NCBI RefSeq assembly: GCF_008831285.2
Contig: NC_045138.2
Span: 7,159,205-7,223,204, forward strand
Reading direction: 5' to 3'
DNA: 64,000 nucleotides
From: Nymphaea colorata
Lineage: Eukaryota; Streptophyta; Magnoliopsida; Nymphaeales; Nymphaeaceae
Shown here: one piece after another, positions 1 through 11,479 of the stretch
Layout of the letters: every line of letters begins with the position of its first letter
Position numbering within the stretch: position 1 is the stretch's first letter
Program-made: the position numbers and the translations under genes
The notes under the pieces: generated by a model
Databases searched by the model: none
Seen by the model: only the letters and a program-made list of their open reading frames with translations
Told to the model about the DNA's origin: nothing

Positions 1-26
1 ACATCAATGTATGGCAGCCTTTTCTC

Positions 27-2135
27 ATGAACCTAAACCATCAAAACCAAATGACCAACTCGACTACCATCAACCCACGACCAAACCAACAGCCTGAGCA
101 ATCACCCATTCCCACACTCACTCCCTCACCACCCTCCACTGCTCCCACCACAACAACTGAGTTGTTTAATCCCTGCAATCTCCCACTTCCAAGTGTCACT
201 ACCCACCCTTTAGAACTCCCTTCCCCTCCTACACATTCCTCACCACCATCATTCCCTACTCTCACTGACATAGCCACCATCCCTTCACCCACCACCACCG
301 CACACTCATCCTTAAGCCCTCCACACTTACCGCTCACCATACCATCCGTCTCCATACCCTCTCACACACATCCCATGATCACAAGATCCATGACCGGTCA
401 TCTCAAACCTAAAACTTGTATCACCATTCAGTCCCAAACATCTGCCAATACCCATGAACCTGTTACTTACAAGGAAGCCTCTCAATCTGCCACTTGGCGA
501 CATGCCATGGATGCCGAGTATCGAGCTTTGCAGGAAAATCACACATGGGACTTAGTTCCTCATCTAGATCATCTTCATGTTATTGGATCCAAGTGGGTCT
601 CCAAGCTGAAATACAATTCTGATGGCACAATTGCTAGACATAAAGCTCACCTCATGGCCAAAGGTTATCTCCAAGAAGCTGGTGTTGATTTCAGTGAAAC
701 GTTCAGTCCTGTCATAAAACCAACTTCTATACGCATGCTTATCTCCTTGGCCGCTCAGTTCAAATGGGATATTCGCCAGCTCGATTTTGATAATGCTTTC
801 TTAAATGGCATTCTCACCGAGGAAGTTTATATGGTGCAGCCTCCCGGTTATGAAGACCCCAACAAACCAAATCATGTGTGTCATCTTATCAAGGCCCTAT
901 ATGGCCTGAAGCAAGCACCACATGCCTGGTACCTGCGCCTCAGTAACTTCCTCCAACACTTGGGATTTAATGTCTCCACCTCGGATCCCTCTTTATTTAT
1001 CTCTCAAGGATGCCAAGCCTTTGTTCTTGTCTATGTTGATGACATCTTGGTAACTGGGCCATCTAACGAGGTAATATCAAAGGTTATTCAAGAACTCAAA
1101 CAACATTTTTCCATCAAAGATATGGGTCGGTTGTCGTATTTTTTAGGAATTGAGGTTATTTATCAAAATGACTGTATTTATCTAAGTCAAAGGAATTATC
1201 TCCTCAATATCCTTAAACAAACACACATGGAAAAGGCCAAACCATCACCTACACCCATGAGCACCACCCACAAGCTACATAAGGATGGTATTCCATATAA
1301 CAACGATACCTTCTACCGAAGCGTCGTTGGTGCGCTTCAATATGCCTGCTTCACCAGACCAGATCTCTCCTTTTCAGTCAACAAAGTATGTCAATACATG
1401 CATCAGCCTACAGTTGATCACTGGAAAGCAGTCAAAAGAATTATGCGATATGTTTAAGGTACTCTTCACTATGGTTTGTGCTTCAAATCGACCACGTTTC
1501 CTCTCACTCTTCAAGCCTACGCTGATGCTGATTGGGGAGGTTGTTTGGACGACAGGAAGTCGACAGGCGGATGTGTGATATTTCTTGGAGGAAATGCCAT
1601 TTCATGGTTTTCAAGAAAACAATGAACTGTAGCTTTATCTAGCACCGAAGCTGAATATAAATCTCTAGCCGGAGGCGTTGCAGAATTACTTTGGAATCAG
1701 TCCTTACTACAAGAATTTGGCTTAAAACCAACCACGGCTCCCATACTTTGGTGCGATAACATTGGAGCACTTTATTTGGCTACCAATCCAGTCTTTCATG
1801 CTCGGACCAAACATGTGGAAATCGACTTCCACTTTGTTCGAGACCATGTCAACAAAGGACATACCAAGGTTCAATTCCTAAGATCAAATGAACAGGTTGC
1901 TGATGGTTTAACAAAACCATTGAATATTATTCTACATCACCAATTCATGAACAATTTGAACGTGCTTGATTACACGCTCAAATTGAGGGGGCATGTTAAG
2001 GCTAATTGTCCAGCCGTTGACACCAACTATGTCAAGAATTGCTGTCCAGCCGTTGCAAATAAAATGGCAGATCCAAATCGACAGCCAGCCTCATCAACAC
2101 GCAATCACAGGGATACAACATCCGCGGTTACGTGA
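27..2135 (+). pseudogene. Ty1/copia pol fragment: reverse transcriptase and RNase H
   Basis: One reading frame runs across the whole interval and is broken by only two nonsense codons, TAA at 1455 and TGA at 1623, with no frameshift. Residues 1-115 are a Pro/Thr/Ser-rich linker typical of the stretch between integrase and RT. RT follows, from about residue 157 (copia lead-in TWRHAMDAEYRALQENHTW) with the polymerase motif YVDD at 336-339. RNase H follows the first stop, with the ADADWGG, STEAEY and TKHVEIDFH signatures. Gag, protease and integrase lie upstream of the window or are lost. The single frame with point nonsense changes suggests a relatively recent inactivation compared with the other copia copies here. 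Copia assignment comes from domain order and motifs; the lineage is not resolved. Confidence 0.93.
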
Positions 2136-2260
2136 TAATCCTTCCAGATTGAATCATTTCCATATCAGTATTCTTAAATGTTTATCATTATTACCATAAC
2201 TTACAATTGTAACATACAAATGAATGTCAATATAAAATGAGTCGAACCTCACACGTTCAA
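1985..2260 (+). repeat. Polypurine tract and 3' LTR of the first copia element
   Basis: Directly after the RNase H coding end there is a purine run (TTGAGGGGGCA) followed by TGTTAAGG, the usual polypurine tract and LTR start of plant copia elements. The LTR therefore begins near 1994. Its 3' end is not certain because no second LTR is in the window; it must stop before the RPA49-like sequence that starts near 2262. Confidence 0.6.
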
Positions 2261-2261
2261 G

Positions 2262-2663
2262 TGTGAAAGGAGATATTATATTCTTCATTATCTTGTTTTC
2301 TGATAATTTTATCCAACCTATTCTCATCAGTGAGCTTCTCTTCCTCTATATCGTCTGCTTCTGTGTGTACATACTGTAAACCCCTCACTCTCGGTTCCAA
2401 CCTAAAGATTTTCCAACCTAAAGATCTTGTTTCCGGCGATGGTGAGGATCTTAAGGGAGCTGTTGTTCTTGTCGAGAATGCCGAGGGCGTAAGTGCGGGG
2501 CTGGAATAGAGCACCTTCACTGGAGTAGTTGTTGCCTACGAAATCGACGCCGGAACCAATGTCGAATCCGGAAGGGAAGTAAGCGACGAAGGGGGCGACC
2601 TGAACCTCCACCTCGGGGACGACGTCCACCTTCAATTCCACGGTCTCCCGCCATCTCCTCCTG
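2262..2663 (-). pseudogene. RNA polymerase I subunit RPA49-like gene fragment
   Basis: The minus strand encodes a GC-richer stretch with VAPFVAYFPSGFD, FVGNNYSSEGA, TYALGILDKNN and NKIFRLEPRVRG, which I recognise as the N-terminal part of the A49-like RNA polymerase I subunit family (dimerisation region). A 16-bp direct duplication near 2395-2426 (CCAACCTAAAGAT twice) breaks the frame; the continuation FRLEPRVRGLQYVHTEADD lies in another frame. The segment between FPSGFD and FVGNNY is shorter than I expect for plant RPA49. Only about 130 codons are present, against several hundred in the family, and there is no start or downstream part. It is wedged between two copia elements, so it is a relic or the edge of a disrupted gene. 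Family assignment is from memory of conserved motifs. Confidence 0.68.
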
Positions 2664-2928
2664 CCAATTAAAAAGGAGCAGGAAACAGAGGTGTTGAATT
2701 ACAAAGCTGATATTATGGATTGCGATTCAATGAAGAATTGAGCTGAACTTGCTGTCGTTCGGGTCTTCATAAATCCCCCTAATCATAAGCATCTTTAATC
2801 AAAGGAGAACGGTAGAAAGAAGCGATGCAACAAGTTATGCCAACAAGTTTAATATCTTAAGTCCATATTATATCCATCATTCAGATGGACCAGATCTCCG
2901 TCAACAGGTCCATCTTATGTAATTTTTA
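2664..2928. other. Unassigned spacer
   Basis: No coding signal, RNA gene or clear repeat boundary. It begins just upstream (minus-strand sense) of the RPA49-like fragment and could include its former 5' region. It ends where the next copia gag becomes recognisable, and no 5' LTR of that element is visible here. Confidence 0.4.
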
Positions 2929-3250
2929 ATGGGACTCAACGATAGTTATGCAGGTATTAGAAGTCATCTCTTATTAATGGATCCTCTTCCAACCATGGCC
3001 AAGGTGTACTCTTTTCTCATCCAAGAAGAAAAACAAAGAGACGTCAATATTATTCAAAATGATGGAAAGACTTCTATTCTTGCTGTTCAATCCCATGATG
3101 GAGACAAACGCAATCAAATCAAGGAGAAGGGAAGACTTCGACTAAAATGCGAGCATTTCGGGAACTCGGTCACATCAAGGCAAAGTGTTATTTCCTCGTT
3201 GGTTTTCCTAACAAGTCAAGTTCTTCCAATGCACCAACAAGGCCGAATGT
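2929..3250 (+). pseudogene. Ty1/copia gag fragment (element 2)
   Basis: The frame opens with GLNDSYAGIRSHLLLMDPLP and continues to LIQEEKQR, the conserved C-terminal half of copia gag (UBN2-type). It runs into a CCHC zinc knuckle that is split by a frameshift near 3147: the first cysteine is read in one frame and GHIKAKC in the next. The N-terminal half and the 5' LTR are absent, so the element is 5'-truncated. It continues directly into the protease/integrase remnant on the same strand. Confidence 0.85.
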
Positions 3251-4566
3251 GAACGCCACAAGGTCCCCTGCTATCGATCAGTCCCAAACTCAGCTATTTC
3301 AAAAATTTCTTGAGTTCATGGAAAACTCAAGTCGAGGTACCAATGACCCCAAAATAAATTTTTTAGGTAAGCTCCCACCACTCATTTCATGTGCCACAAC
3401 CAGCCAATCATGGAGACTTGACACTAGAGCAAAGCACCACATCACCAAGGCTTTATCTAACCTTGACCAACCCGTAACCATAAATCATCCACCAATTAGT
3501 CTACCCAATGGCTTTAAAACTTCCGTCTCACATATAGAGGATGTGATTATTTCTCCCACCATTACTCTAAAAAATGTTTTATATGTCCCAACATTTAATT
3601 TCAATGTCATTTCCATGCCTAGGCTTTGTAGTGACTCAAAATTGGATGCAAAGTTTAATGAGAACTTTTGTCTGGACCATCACTCGACGACTACAATTGG
3701 AATGGGTAGACTGAAAATGGGTTGTACGTCCTCAATGAAGAAAGAGTTGCTGTTAGCACAACCACAACCAAACCTATAAATTGGCATCTCAGACTTGGGC
3801 ATGCTTCCAATCCCAAACTTCTGACGTTATCTCACTTGGAACTCATTGAATCCTATATGCCATTTGATAATTGTGATACTTGTTTTGCTACAAAAAGTAC
3901 AAGAAATCATTTTCCAATTAGTTTCATCTCTACTCATGCACCTTTTGAATTGATTCACTGTGATGTTTAGGGAGGCTACTAGATAGCTTCATTAAGTGGC
4001 ACACATTATATCTTAACAATAGTAGATGATTTCTCTCGATCTACGTGGGTCTCTCTTATGAGACACAAATCTGAAGTTTTTTGCATGATTAACACCCTTA
4101 TAGAAAATCAATTTCAAACAGGAATTAAAATTATTAGGAGTAATAATGGGACTGAATTTTTTTCTCAAGATATGCAAAATTTTCTTCATGAAAAGGGCAT
4201 TAATCGTCAACATAGTTGCATTGCTATACCACAACAAAATGGAGTAGTTGAACGCTAGCATCAAGATCTTTTTAACATGGCTCAATCACTTCATTTCCAA
4301 GCAAATTTGCCCATCAAATTTTGGGGAGAATACATTACTACAACAACTTATTTTCTGAATAAGTTGCCCACCGATGCACTTCACAATAAAATGCCCTATG
4401 AAATCTTGTTCAAAAAAGCCCCCAATTACAAACACTTCTGCGTGTTTGGATGTCTATGTTATGCTCATAATGTTTACAAAAAGCATAAATTTGATATGTG
4501 TGCAAGAAGATGTATCTTTCTTGGATACCCATATGGACAAGCGGCATATCAAGTTTATGATCTTTA
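3147..4566 (+). pseudogene. Ty1/copia protease and integrase remnant (element 2)
   Basis: Order along the strand: end of the zinc knuckle, a protease in which the expected D-S/T-G-A active site is degraded to LDTRAKHHIT near 3417, the GAG-pre-integrase region (WHLRLGHASN, CDTCFATKS) near 3780-3910, and the integrase core from about 3950 (FELIHCDV, ILTIVDDFSRSTWV, IIRSNNGTEF, IPQQNGVVER). It ends with the integrase C-terminal CRCIFLGYP-like region near 4510. Stops at 3968, 4256 and 4565 and shifts at 3147 and 3720 prevent translation as one protein. In the second catalytic position NNGTEF replaces the usual DNGTEF, so integrase would be inactive even if read through. Confidence 0.9.
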
Positions 4567-4576
4567 AAACAATGTT

Positions 4577-6603
4577 TTGTTCACCAGTAGGGATGTTCAT
4601 TTTTGTGAAGACCATTTTCCTTACAAAAATGAAAATATTACTAATGGAGATGGAATGGTAGTGCTTCCCTTACCATTCAGTGATCAAATTTTAGGCGAGC
4701 ATGAGATCTTCTCAAATCTGGCCCAACACCAAAATCTCTCTATTCCTAATTTGCAAACAAACCATGACCACCACAATATTCAACCTAGTGATGAACTAGA
4801 CAACCAAATCCAAGATACTAGTAATGTCAACACAAACACCACCAATGATTCTATTCAGCTCTGTAGGTCTTCCCGCCCAAGACATATGCCCAATCACCTT
4901 AAAGACTACAAGTGTTTTTCTACTCTACCCATTTCTAACAAGTTGTTACTGAGTGATGGTTCAACAATAACAAAAGGTACACGTTATCCAATTGCTTCAT
5001 ATATTGATCATTCCAATTTCACCTCCCATTATCAATGTTTCATGACTACCCTACTTGAGCAACTTGAGCCTTCATCTTTTTCCCAAGCTATGCAGGACCC
5101 AAAGTGGCGAGAAGCCATGCGTGTTGAAATCAATGCATTGCAAGAAAACCAAACTTGGACCGTCACCAAGCTACCTCTCGGCAAAACCCCCATCGGTTGC
5201 AAATGGGTATTCAAGATCAAATACCAATTTGATGGATCAGCTGAAAAATACAAGGCCTGCCTTGTTGCCAAAGGATACTCTTAGACTAAAGGTGTTGATT
5301 ATAATGAAACCTTCGCTCTTTTTGCCAAAATTTCTACCATCCGCTGTTTGCTTGCCCTTGCAGCCATTTAAAAGTGGCATCTATTTCAGGTCTATGTTAA
5401 TAACGCATTTCTTCATGGCGACTTGGTAGAAGAAGTGCATATGCAGTTGCCACCTTGTTTCATTCGACAAGGGGAGAAAGATATGGTATGTCGATTGAAG
5501 AAATTAATTTATGAACTTAAACAATCGTCATGAAATTGGTTCTTTAAATTGACAACATTTTTCAAAAGTTTGGGTTTTTCTCAATCAAAGGCAGATTACT
5601 CATTGTTTTCCAAAACTACGACTAGAGGAAGCATATTTCTAGTGATCTATATTGATGATATAATTATTGCAGGCAACGACTTATTGGGAATCAAGAATAT
5701 CAAATATTTGATGAATGAGAAATTCAAGTTAAAAGACTTGGGGAAGCCTAGATGCATGCTCAACATTGAAGCTGCAAGATCTGAAAAAGGTATATTTTTA
5801 TCTCAAAGTAATATCTCCACAATATTTTACATGAAATAGGCTATATGGGAGCAAAACCATATGACTCTCCTATGGAACAACACTTGAAGCTTGATAATGA
5901 AGAAGGAGAGGTATTCAAAGATGCCAGTCAATATAGAAAAATCATTAGTAAGCTCATATATTTGACTATAATTAGACCCGATATCGTACATACGGTACAT
6001 ATATTAAGACAATTTATGAGCAAACCCTGCATCCCGCACAGAGAAGCGATGAATCACCTTCTAAAGTACCTAAAGGGAACTGTAGGTTATGGGGTATTAT
6101 TGTGTTCAGAAAGTGCCATCCAACTTAAGGCATATTGTGATTCAGATTGGGTATCATGTCCCATGACTCGAAGATCAACAAGTGGATATTCCACTATGAT
6201 CAACAACAGTCCCATTACATGAAAAACTAAGAAGCAAACAACAGTTTCTAGGTCTTCTGCTGAAGCTTAGTACTGATCCATGGCACTTGCAACATGTGAA
6301 TTCACATGGCTTAAAGCTCTCCTACAAGATTTTGGGATATCTCACATGCAACCGATCACTTTATTTTGCAATAATCAAACTGCAATGCACATAGCAAACA
6401 ATCCTGTATTTCACAAGTAGACCAAGCATATTGAAATTGGCTGCCACATTGTTAGAGACAAAATTCTAAGTGGAGAGATTCAAACTCAGTTTGTGCCCTC
6501 CTCTCGGCAAGTTGCAGACGTATTCACTAAGTCACTAGGACGGGAAGTGTTCCAAACATTCAGAAGCAAGTTGGCACTCTTCAATCCAGGAGCGCCAACT
6601 TGA
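4577..6603 (+). pseudogene. Ty1/copia reverse transcriptase and RNase H remnant (element 2)
   Basis: The RT lead-in (DPKWREAMRVEINALQENQTW) is near 5098. The fingers/palm follow with GCKWVFKIKYQ, and the polymerase motif appears as YIDD at about 5649 in IDDIIIAGND. RNase H shows CDSDWVSCPMTRRSTSGY near 6137, a SSAEA motif followed by a stop, and the terminal FVPSSRQVADVFTKSL and LFNPGAPT at 6490-6602. In-frame stops at 5282, 5369, 5531, 5838, 6220 and 6268 and several frame changes show old decay. The closing sequence runs straight into the polypurine tract. Confidence 0.9.
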
Positions 6604-6858
6604 AGGGGAGTGTTGGAAAGATCTAACAGAGATAAGCTTTCCATAACAAAATTCTGGTAGTAACATTTTTGGTTTATCTTTATCTAAGCAATAGTTTGAT
6701 CTGATCCCTACATAATCTTTGTTATCTCATTTAGAGGCTTACCCAAAACTGTGTAACACCCATTATAAATATGTAGATCTGTCGTGAATACAAGTAAGTA
6801 AAAATTCCTCTTCTCTATGTTACTTCATCTTGTCCTTTGCCATTACAAATTTATCAGA
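6598..6858 (+). repeat. Polypurine tract and 3' LTR of copia element 2
   Basis: CTTGAAGGGGAG at 6599 is the polypurine tract, and TGTTGGAAAGATC at 6611 is a standard copia LTR start. The LTR runs about 245 bp to TTTATCA near 6858 and includes a TATAAATATG promoter-like site near 6763. The matching 5' LTR is missing, so the end is placed by eye. Confidence 0.62.
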
Positions 6859-7330
6859 GGGGAACTTTCAGAATGCATACGTATAAGTCTATATATGTAT
6901 GCTTCAGTTTTTTTTTTTGTTTTACTTTTCTGCTAGGTTGTTGCAGTTTTAAACTTCTTTTTAGTTGACTATGCATGGATGTTATATGAATATCGTTATA
7001 ATGTGTTTTTTTTTTTTGGAACATGGTTACTTTTGTAGTGTGGTGTTGAAGTTTTATTTTTTCCTCTTAAACAGGTTTTGGTTTGACAAGGCTACGTTTA
7101 TTTACTATGTGTATGTTTTCAATGGGTTGTAAAAATTTCTTGATGTAACAGGTTTTAAACATTCAATGGCAACATTTTTGTCTCTTCATTTTTGTGTCCA
7201 TGCTACAGTCACACACAGTTAGGCATGTCTATGGAAGTTTGTCTGTGCGGTGGACAAATTTCTAAGCTGATTTTCTGCCATGATCAAGTGCCTATGTGCA
7301 CATTTAAAATGAGATAGGTTACCTATGTTA
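6859..7330. other. Unassigned AT-rich spacer
   Basis: T-rich single-copy-looking DNA between two retroelements. I see no coding exon, RNA gene or terminal repeat. It could be old intronic or intergenic host sequence. Confidence 0.4.
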
Positions 7331-7334
7331 TCAA

Positions 7335-9430
7335 TTTTTGGTGCATTGTATACGGGAAGTCAATCATTGGTGTATCGGAAAGAAACACACCTGTTGGAGG
7401 TTAGGCGGCCTCCATCCCTTTATTTATTTTTTATCATATACTTGAATCCCCCATACTTGGAGTCGGCTCAAGTTCTTCTTAACCCCATTCTTATTTCAAT
7501 GAACATACCGAACAATGTGCCATTTCTTGGAGCCTAACCGGATCTAATTTTTCAGTCATATAAAATCCGGTGAGTCCAAGTTTTTATTCGGTGTATCTAT
7601 TTTCTTACATCCGAACCAAGTTTGTTCCATTGGGGACTAGATCAAAACCCATTTTTGACCAATTTTTTTCTTGATCGGCTGGTTTAATTTGAGAAGCAAT
7701 TAAAATATGATAACCAAATTAAAGTTTGAGAAATTCAATCATTAAGTCAGCTTTGCCTTTTGGCAAGTCAAAATGAAAGTCCTTCTCATTCAACAACGTG
7801 TCAAGAAGGGTTTATGATAGCTGATACTAAGCAAGATATGGATGCCAAATCTCTTGCAACAATACAACCATCCTTGTCCAATAAAGTTTTACAAGAAGTG
7901 GTCCATGACAAGATGGTAAGAGCTCTATGGCAAAAGTTGAAGCCTCTTTACATGAATATGCTAACCAATAAGCTTCATTTAAAGCAAAAGTTCTACACCA
8001 TACAAAATGAATGAAGTTGTGTCACCAAGGGCACATTTAGATGAGTTTAATTTCATCGTCATGGATCTAGAAAATTATGATGTTAAGATTGAAGAAGAAG
8101 ATCAGACTGTCATACTGTATGCTTACTACCACCATCTTACAAGAATTTTAAGGAGACCATGAATGTTGGAAGAGAAACGATCTCCATGGAAGAGGTGAAA
8201 ACAACTCTATGCTCCAAAGAGTTGATGGATAAAGTTCTTACCAAAACAATATCAATATCAAATCCTAATCGAGATCCAAATCGAAAGGATAATTCATATT
8301 GCAAATATTGCAAAAAGATGTGATACAATAGAAGAGTGCTGCAAACTAATAAAGAAAAGAAGCACCAAAATGAAAATAAGCAACATGCTGAAGCCAGCAG
8401 TGCATAGGAAGACAAATTTGTCATACTAGTCACCATGTCCAGATATTGATTGATAGTTGGATCCTTGACTCGGGCAGTTCCTACCACATGATGCCCCACA
8501 AGGAATGGTGCTAATGTATAAAACTATTGAAGGTGGAATTGTTCTCACAAAAAATTATTCATCATGCAAAATAGTTGGGACACAAACTGTTAGAATTAGA
8601 ATGCATGATGGTATAATCAGAATATGCTCACATATGTTTGGTATGTTGTAGGACTTACCAAAAATTCATATCTCTTGGTGCTCTAGAGTCAAAAGGTGTT
8701 ACATCAGTAAAGGTGGAGTTTTTAAAGTCAATAAATATACCTTAGACCTCACAAAAGCCAGATCTAGAAAATGGGCTGGATCTATAGTCATTGTTGCAGC
8801 CATGATATACATAACAAGTCAAGATAATACCAAGTTGTAGCATATGAGGCTCGGGAACATGAGTGAAAGGGAACTGACCATATTCTCCAAACAGGGATTA
8901 CTTGATGATCCAAGTATCGGGAAGCTAAAATTCTAGCAGTACTATGTTCTTGGTAAGCAACGGAGAGTAATTTTTTACACTACCATCCACCACATGAAAG
9001 TTATGCTAGATTATATACACTCTTATTTATGTGGTCACTTTCAAGTACCATTTAAAGGTGATGCAAGGTATGCACCCACCTTTATAGATGACTTCTCAAA
9101 AAAAGTCTGGGCCTATGTTCTAACATTGAAGTAAAAAACCTTAATTTATTTGAGGCAGTGGAAGACCCTTATTAAAAATCAGATATGCGGAAGGATGAAG
9201 CGACTGGGGACAAATGATGGTCCTGATTTTTGCTCGATCACATTTGAAGCCTTTTGCAAGAAGGCAATAATTACCCGACAAAGAACTGTGAAGGAAACTC
9301 TACAACAAAATGGAGTTGCTGAACATGAATTGAACTCTTATAGAAAAAGCTCGATGTATATTGCTGAATGCCAACATTTGTAGAGTTTTGGGTAGAAGCC
9401 ATATCTCCGGCAACATGTCTAATAAACCAC
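7335..9430 (+). mobile_element. Copia family 3, copy 1 (5' part only)
   Basis: The first 350 bp match 14885-15240 closely (shared TGGTGTATCGGAAAGAAAC and TTCTTCTTAACC blocks), so both are copies of one family and share its 5' region. The gag remnant at 7760-8500 contains KLKPLYMNMLTNKLHLKQ. The GAG-pre-integrase follows near 8836 (HMRLGNMSERELTIFSKQG) and the integrase near 9140-9380 (QWKTLIKNQ, CKKAIITRQRTVKETLQQNG, SSMYIAECQ). The copy stops near 9430 within integrase; RT and RNase H are missing. Multiple stops and shifts are present throughout. Domain order and motifs resemble the Tnt1-94/Tork type of copia polyprotein. Confidence 0.85.
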
Positions 9431-10480
9431 TCTCTCCATTTGCTGTAAGACCTTGCTTATTTTTACTTGTGTGCAGTCATATATATAGTAATAAATATGT
9501 TATATGGTAAAGGCTATATATATTCATTTAGTTGTTTATTTATTTTCAACCTTAGAACCAATCAACCCATTTATTATCATAATTATGGTGTAGAAAACTG
9601 AAATTAATCAATAAGGTGGTTGAGGGCTGAGAAATGTGGCTTATGGGACAAACTAAATACAACTAGTTTATTAAAAGATGACGGCGGAATCTGAAGAGTC
9701 ACTTCCTTTATTTGAAAGAAAAGGAAAAAATCGGATGGAAGCTACAGCGCCCTACTAAAAAACTTATTTAAACTAGTGTGAAAACACTCTACCCTCTTAT
9801 TTGCCACAGTAGTAGTAAGAAGGGACTTGGCACTAAGAATGAAGAGCAAGGTGTCGTGGGCTCTGTTCTGCTACATTAATGGTGTAGGTCAAAGTTAGTA
9901 GAAACTCATTGTGGCACTTCCATCTTTCTAGCCTTGGGTTGTGGTGGAAGACCAGGACATGGGTGAAGGTGTTGCTGGGAGCAAAATGTCATGTTGTTGG
10001 CTGAACTTGGTAAGTGGTCGGCTTACCTAAAATGGGTTATACAGTTATATGTGGAGAGATGTGGATATATAGAGATATATACTTCTGTTCAAAGGTACAT
10101 ATTGTTATATGCAAATGGATATGGTTGCAAGGGAAGAGAGTGATCTGAGGATCCGTCTGAGTGAATCAAGCTATGCAGAGTGAAGTTAGAATGAAGAAGT
10201 TACAGGCAAACTAAACTTTACAAATTTCAGAATTTTTGGTAAGGGATTATTCAAGTATTGCACATGAAATTTCTTATATAATTAAGCAAACATAAGAAAA
10301 TCAACTTGTATAGATATATGTACATACATACTTCGATGTAGGATACACGTTATAATCTAAATTATACATGTGGATGTGTTGCAAGGTCTTCAATGAGGGA
10401 TGTTTGCTCTTGAGTAGTGGGTTGTAAACTTCATCTAATGTAACGAGTATGAGGGTATACAACTGTAGGCATGTAGCTCA
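9431..10480. other. Unassigned spacer between retroelements
   Basis: AT-rich DNA with no recognisable protein domain on either strand and no clear terminal repeats. It may be an older, fully decayed insertion at the truncated end of the neighbouring copia copy. Confidence 0.4.
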
Positions 10481-10719
10481 TATATATTGTGGTGCTTTCA
10501 TCATTGTTGGGCGAATCACGATCCATACCATAATGAAAGTCATAATTGTGAAGATTCTATGAATTGTGGGGATGTAAAGGTTTGATGAAGGCACCATGCT
10601 TGAAGCAAGAGAACACGACTCAAAGAGAAACACCTAACAATCATGAAAGCACAAAACTAAATAGCAAAAGAAATCCGACAAACCCATTATCAGAAAATTC
10701 TCCTTTAGGAAAAGAGCTT

Positions 10720-11150
10720 TGATACCATGTTAAGGTAAGAGCAAAGAAATAAAAGGTAAGAAGAACACACTATGTAAGAGGTTTAGTGATTTGATCACCT
10801 ATGTCCTCTAAAGATTGCTCTTTTTTCTCTGTCTCTATTACAAATCAGAGCGATAAGGTTCTTTTAAATATGGATCTTGATTACATAAATGGTGGACATC
10901 TGATTTAATACAACTGTCAAAAATTTCAAATTTATTTCACTATTATGGCCATAAATGTCTCTTTGATTCTGCACTCCTTTCTCATGCGCTATTTTTGAAT
11001 TTTTGCTATTCTTAACATCATTAATGTTCTTGTCTATTTCCTTTGGTTGTTGCTAGATACGATTTGTAGAATCTCCACAATTATGACTTTTGTTATGGTC
11101 TGAATAATTATGTGCCTGATCTGGATCTGAGATTTTCTTTACATGATGCA
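10720..11150 (-). repeat. LTR-like repeat with tRNA-Met primer site, inverted relative to 14485-14878
   Basis: Read on the minus strand, the repeat ends in CCTTAACA followed by TGGTATCAAAGC at 10731-10720. That is nearly the plant initiator-Met primer-binding site TGGTATCAGAGC, so this is an LTR oriented minus with its internal region toward lower coordinates. On the plus strand the same 400 bp (TAAGAGCAAAGAAATAAAA, TAAAGATTGCTCTTTT, CACAATTATGACTTTTGTTA) reappears reverse-complemented at 14485-14878. A short leader-like motif (CACAATTATGACTTTCATT on the minus strand near 10560) also occurs on the other side of the LTR. Confidence 0.65.
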
Positions 11151-11479
11151 CCAAAAATTGATGACCAGGTAACTTATCTCATTTGAAGTGTGCACATAAG
11201 CACTTGACCTCCAAAAAATCAGCTTAGAAATTTGTTTTTCCATAAAAATGAGTTTTTTAGGCACCAAAACAAAGTTCCTATCTGATCTTTCATGTCTTCC
11301 AAATGGATTTCACATTGCCCCAAGTTGGGAGGTACCATATTAACAATCTTTTCTCCCACAAGTAGAAGCTTCAAAGATTCACCTCTCTAAAAGATTAAAA
11401 ACATGCTTCTTTTTTTCTAAGCTTTTATATGCTTAGGTGCCTAATGTTGGGTGACCCAATATCAACATCTAGATATCTA

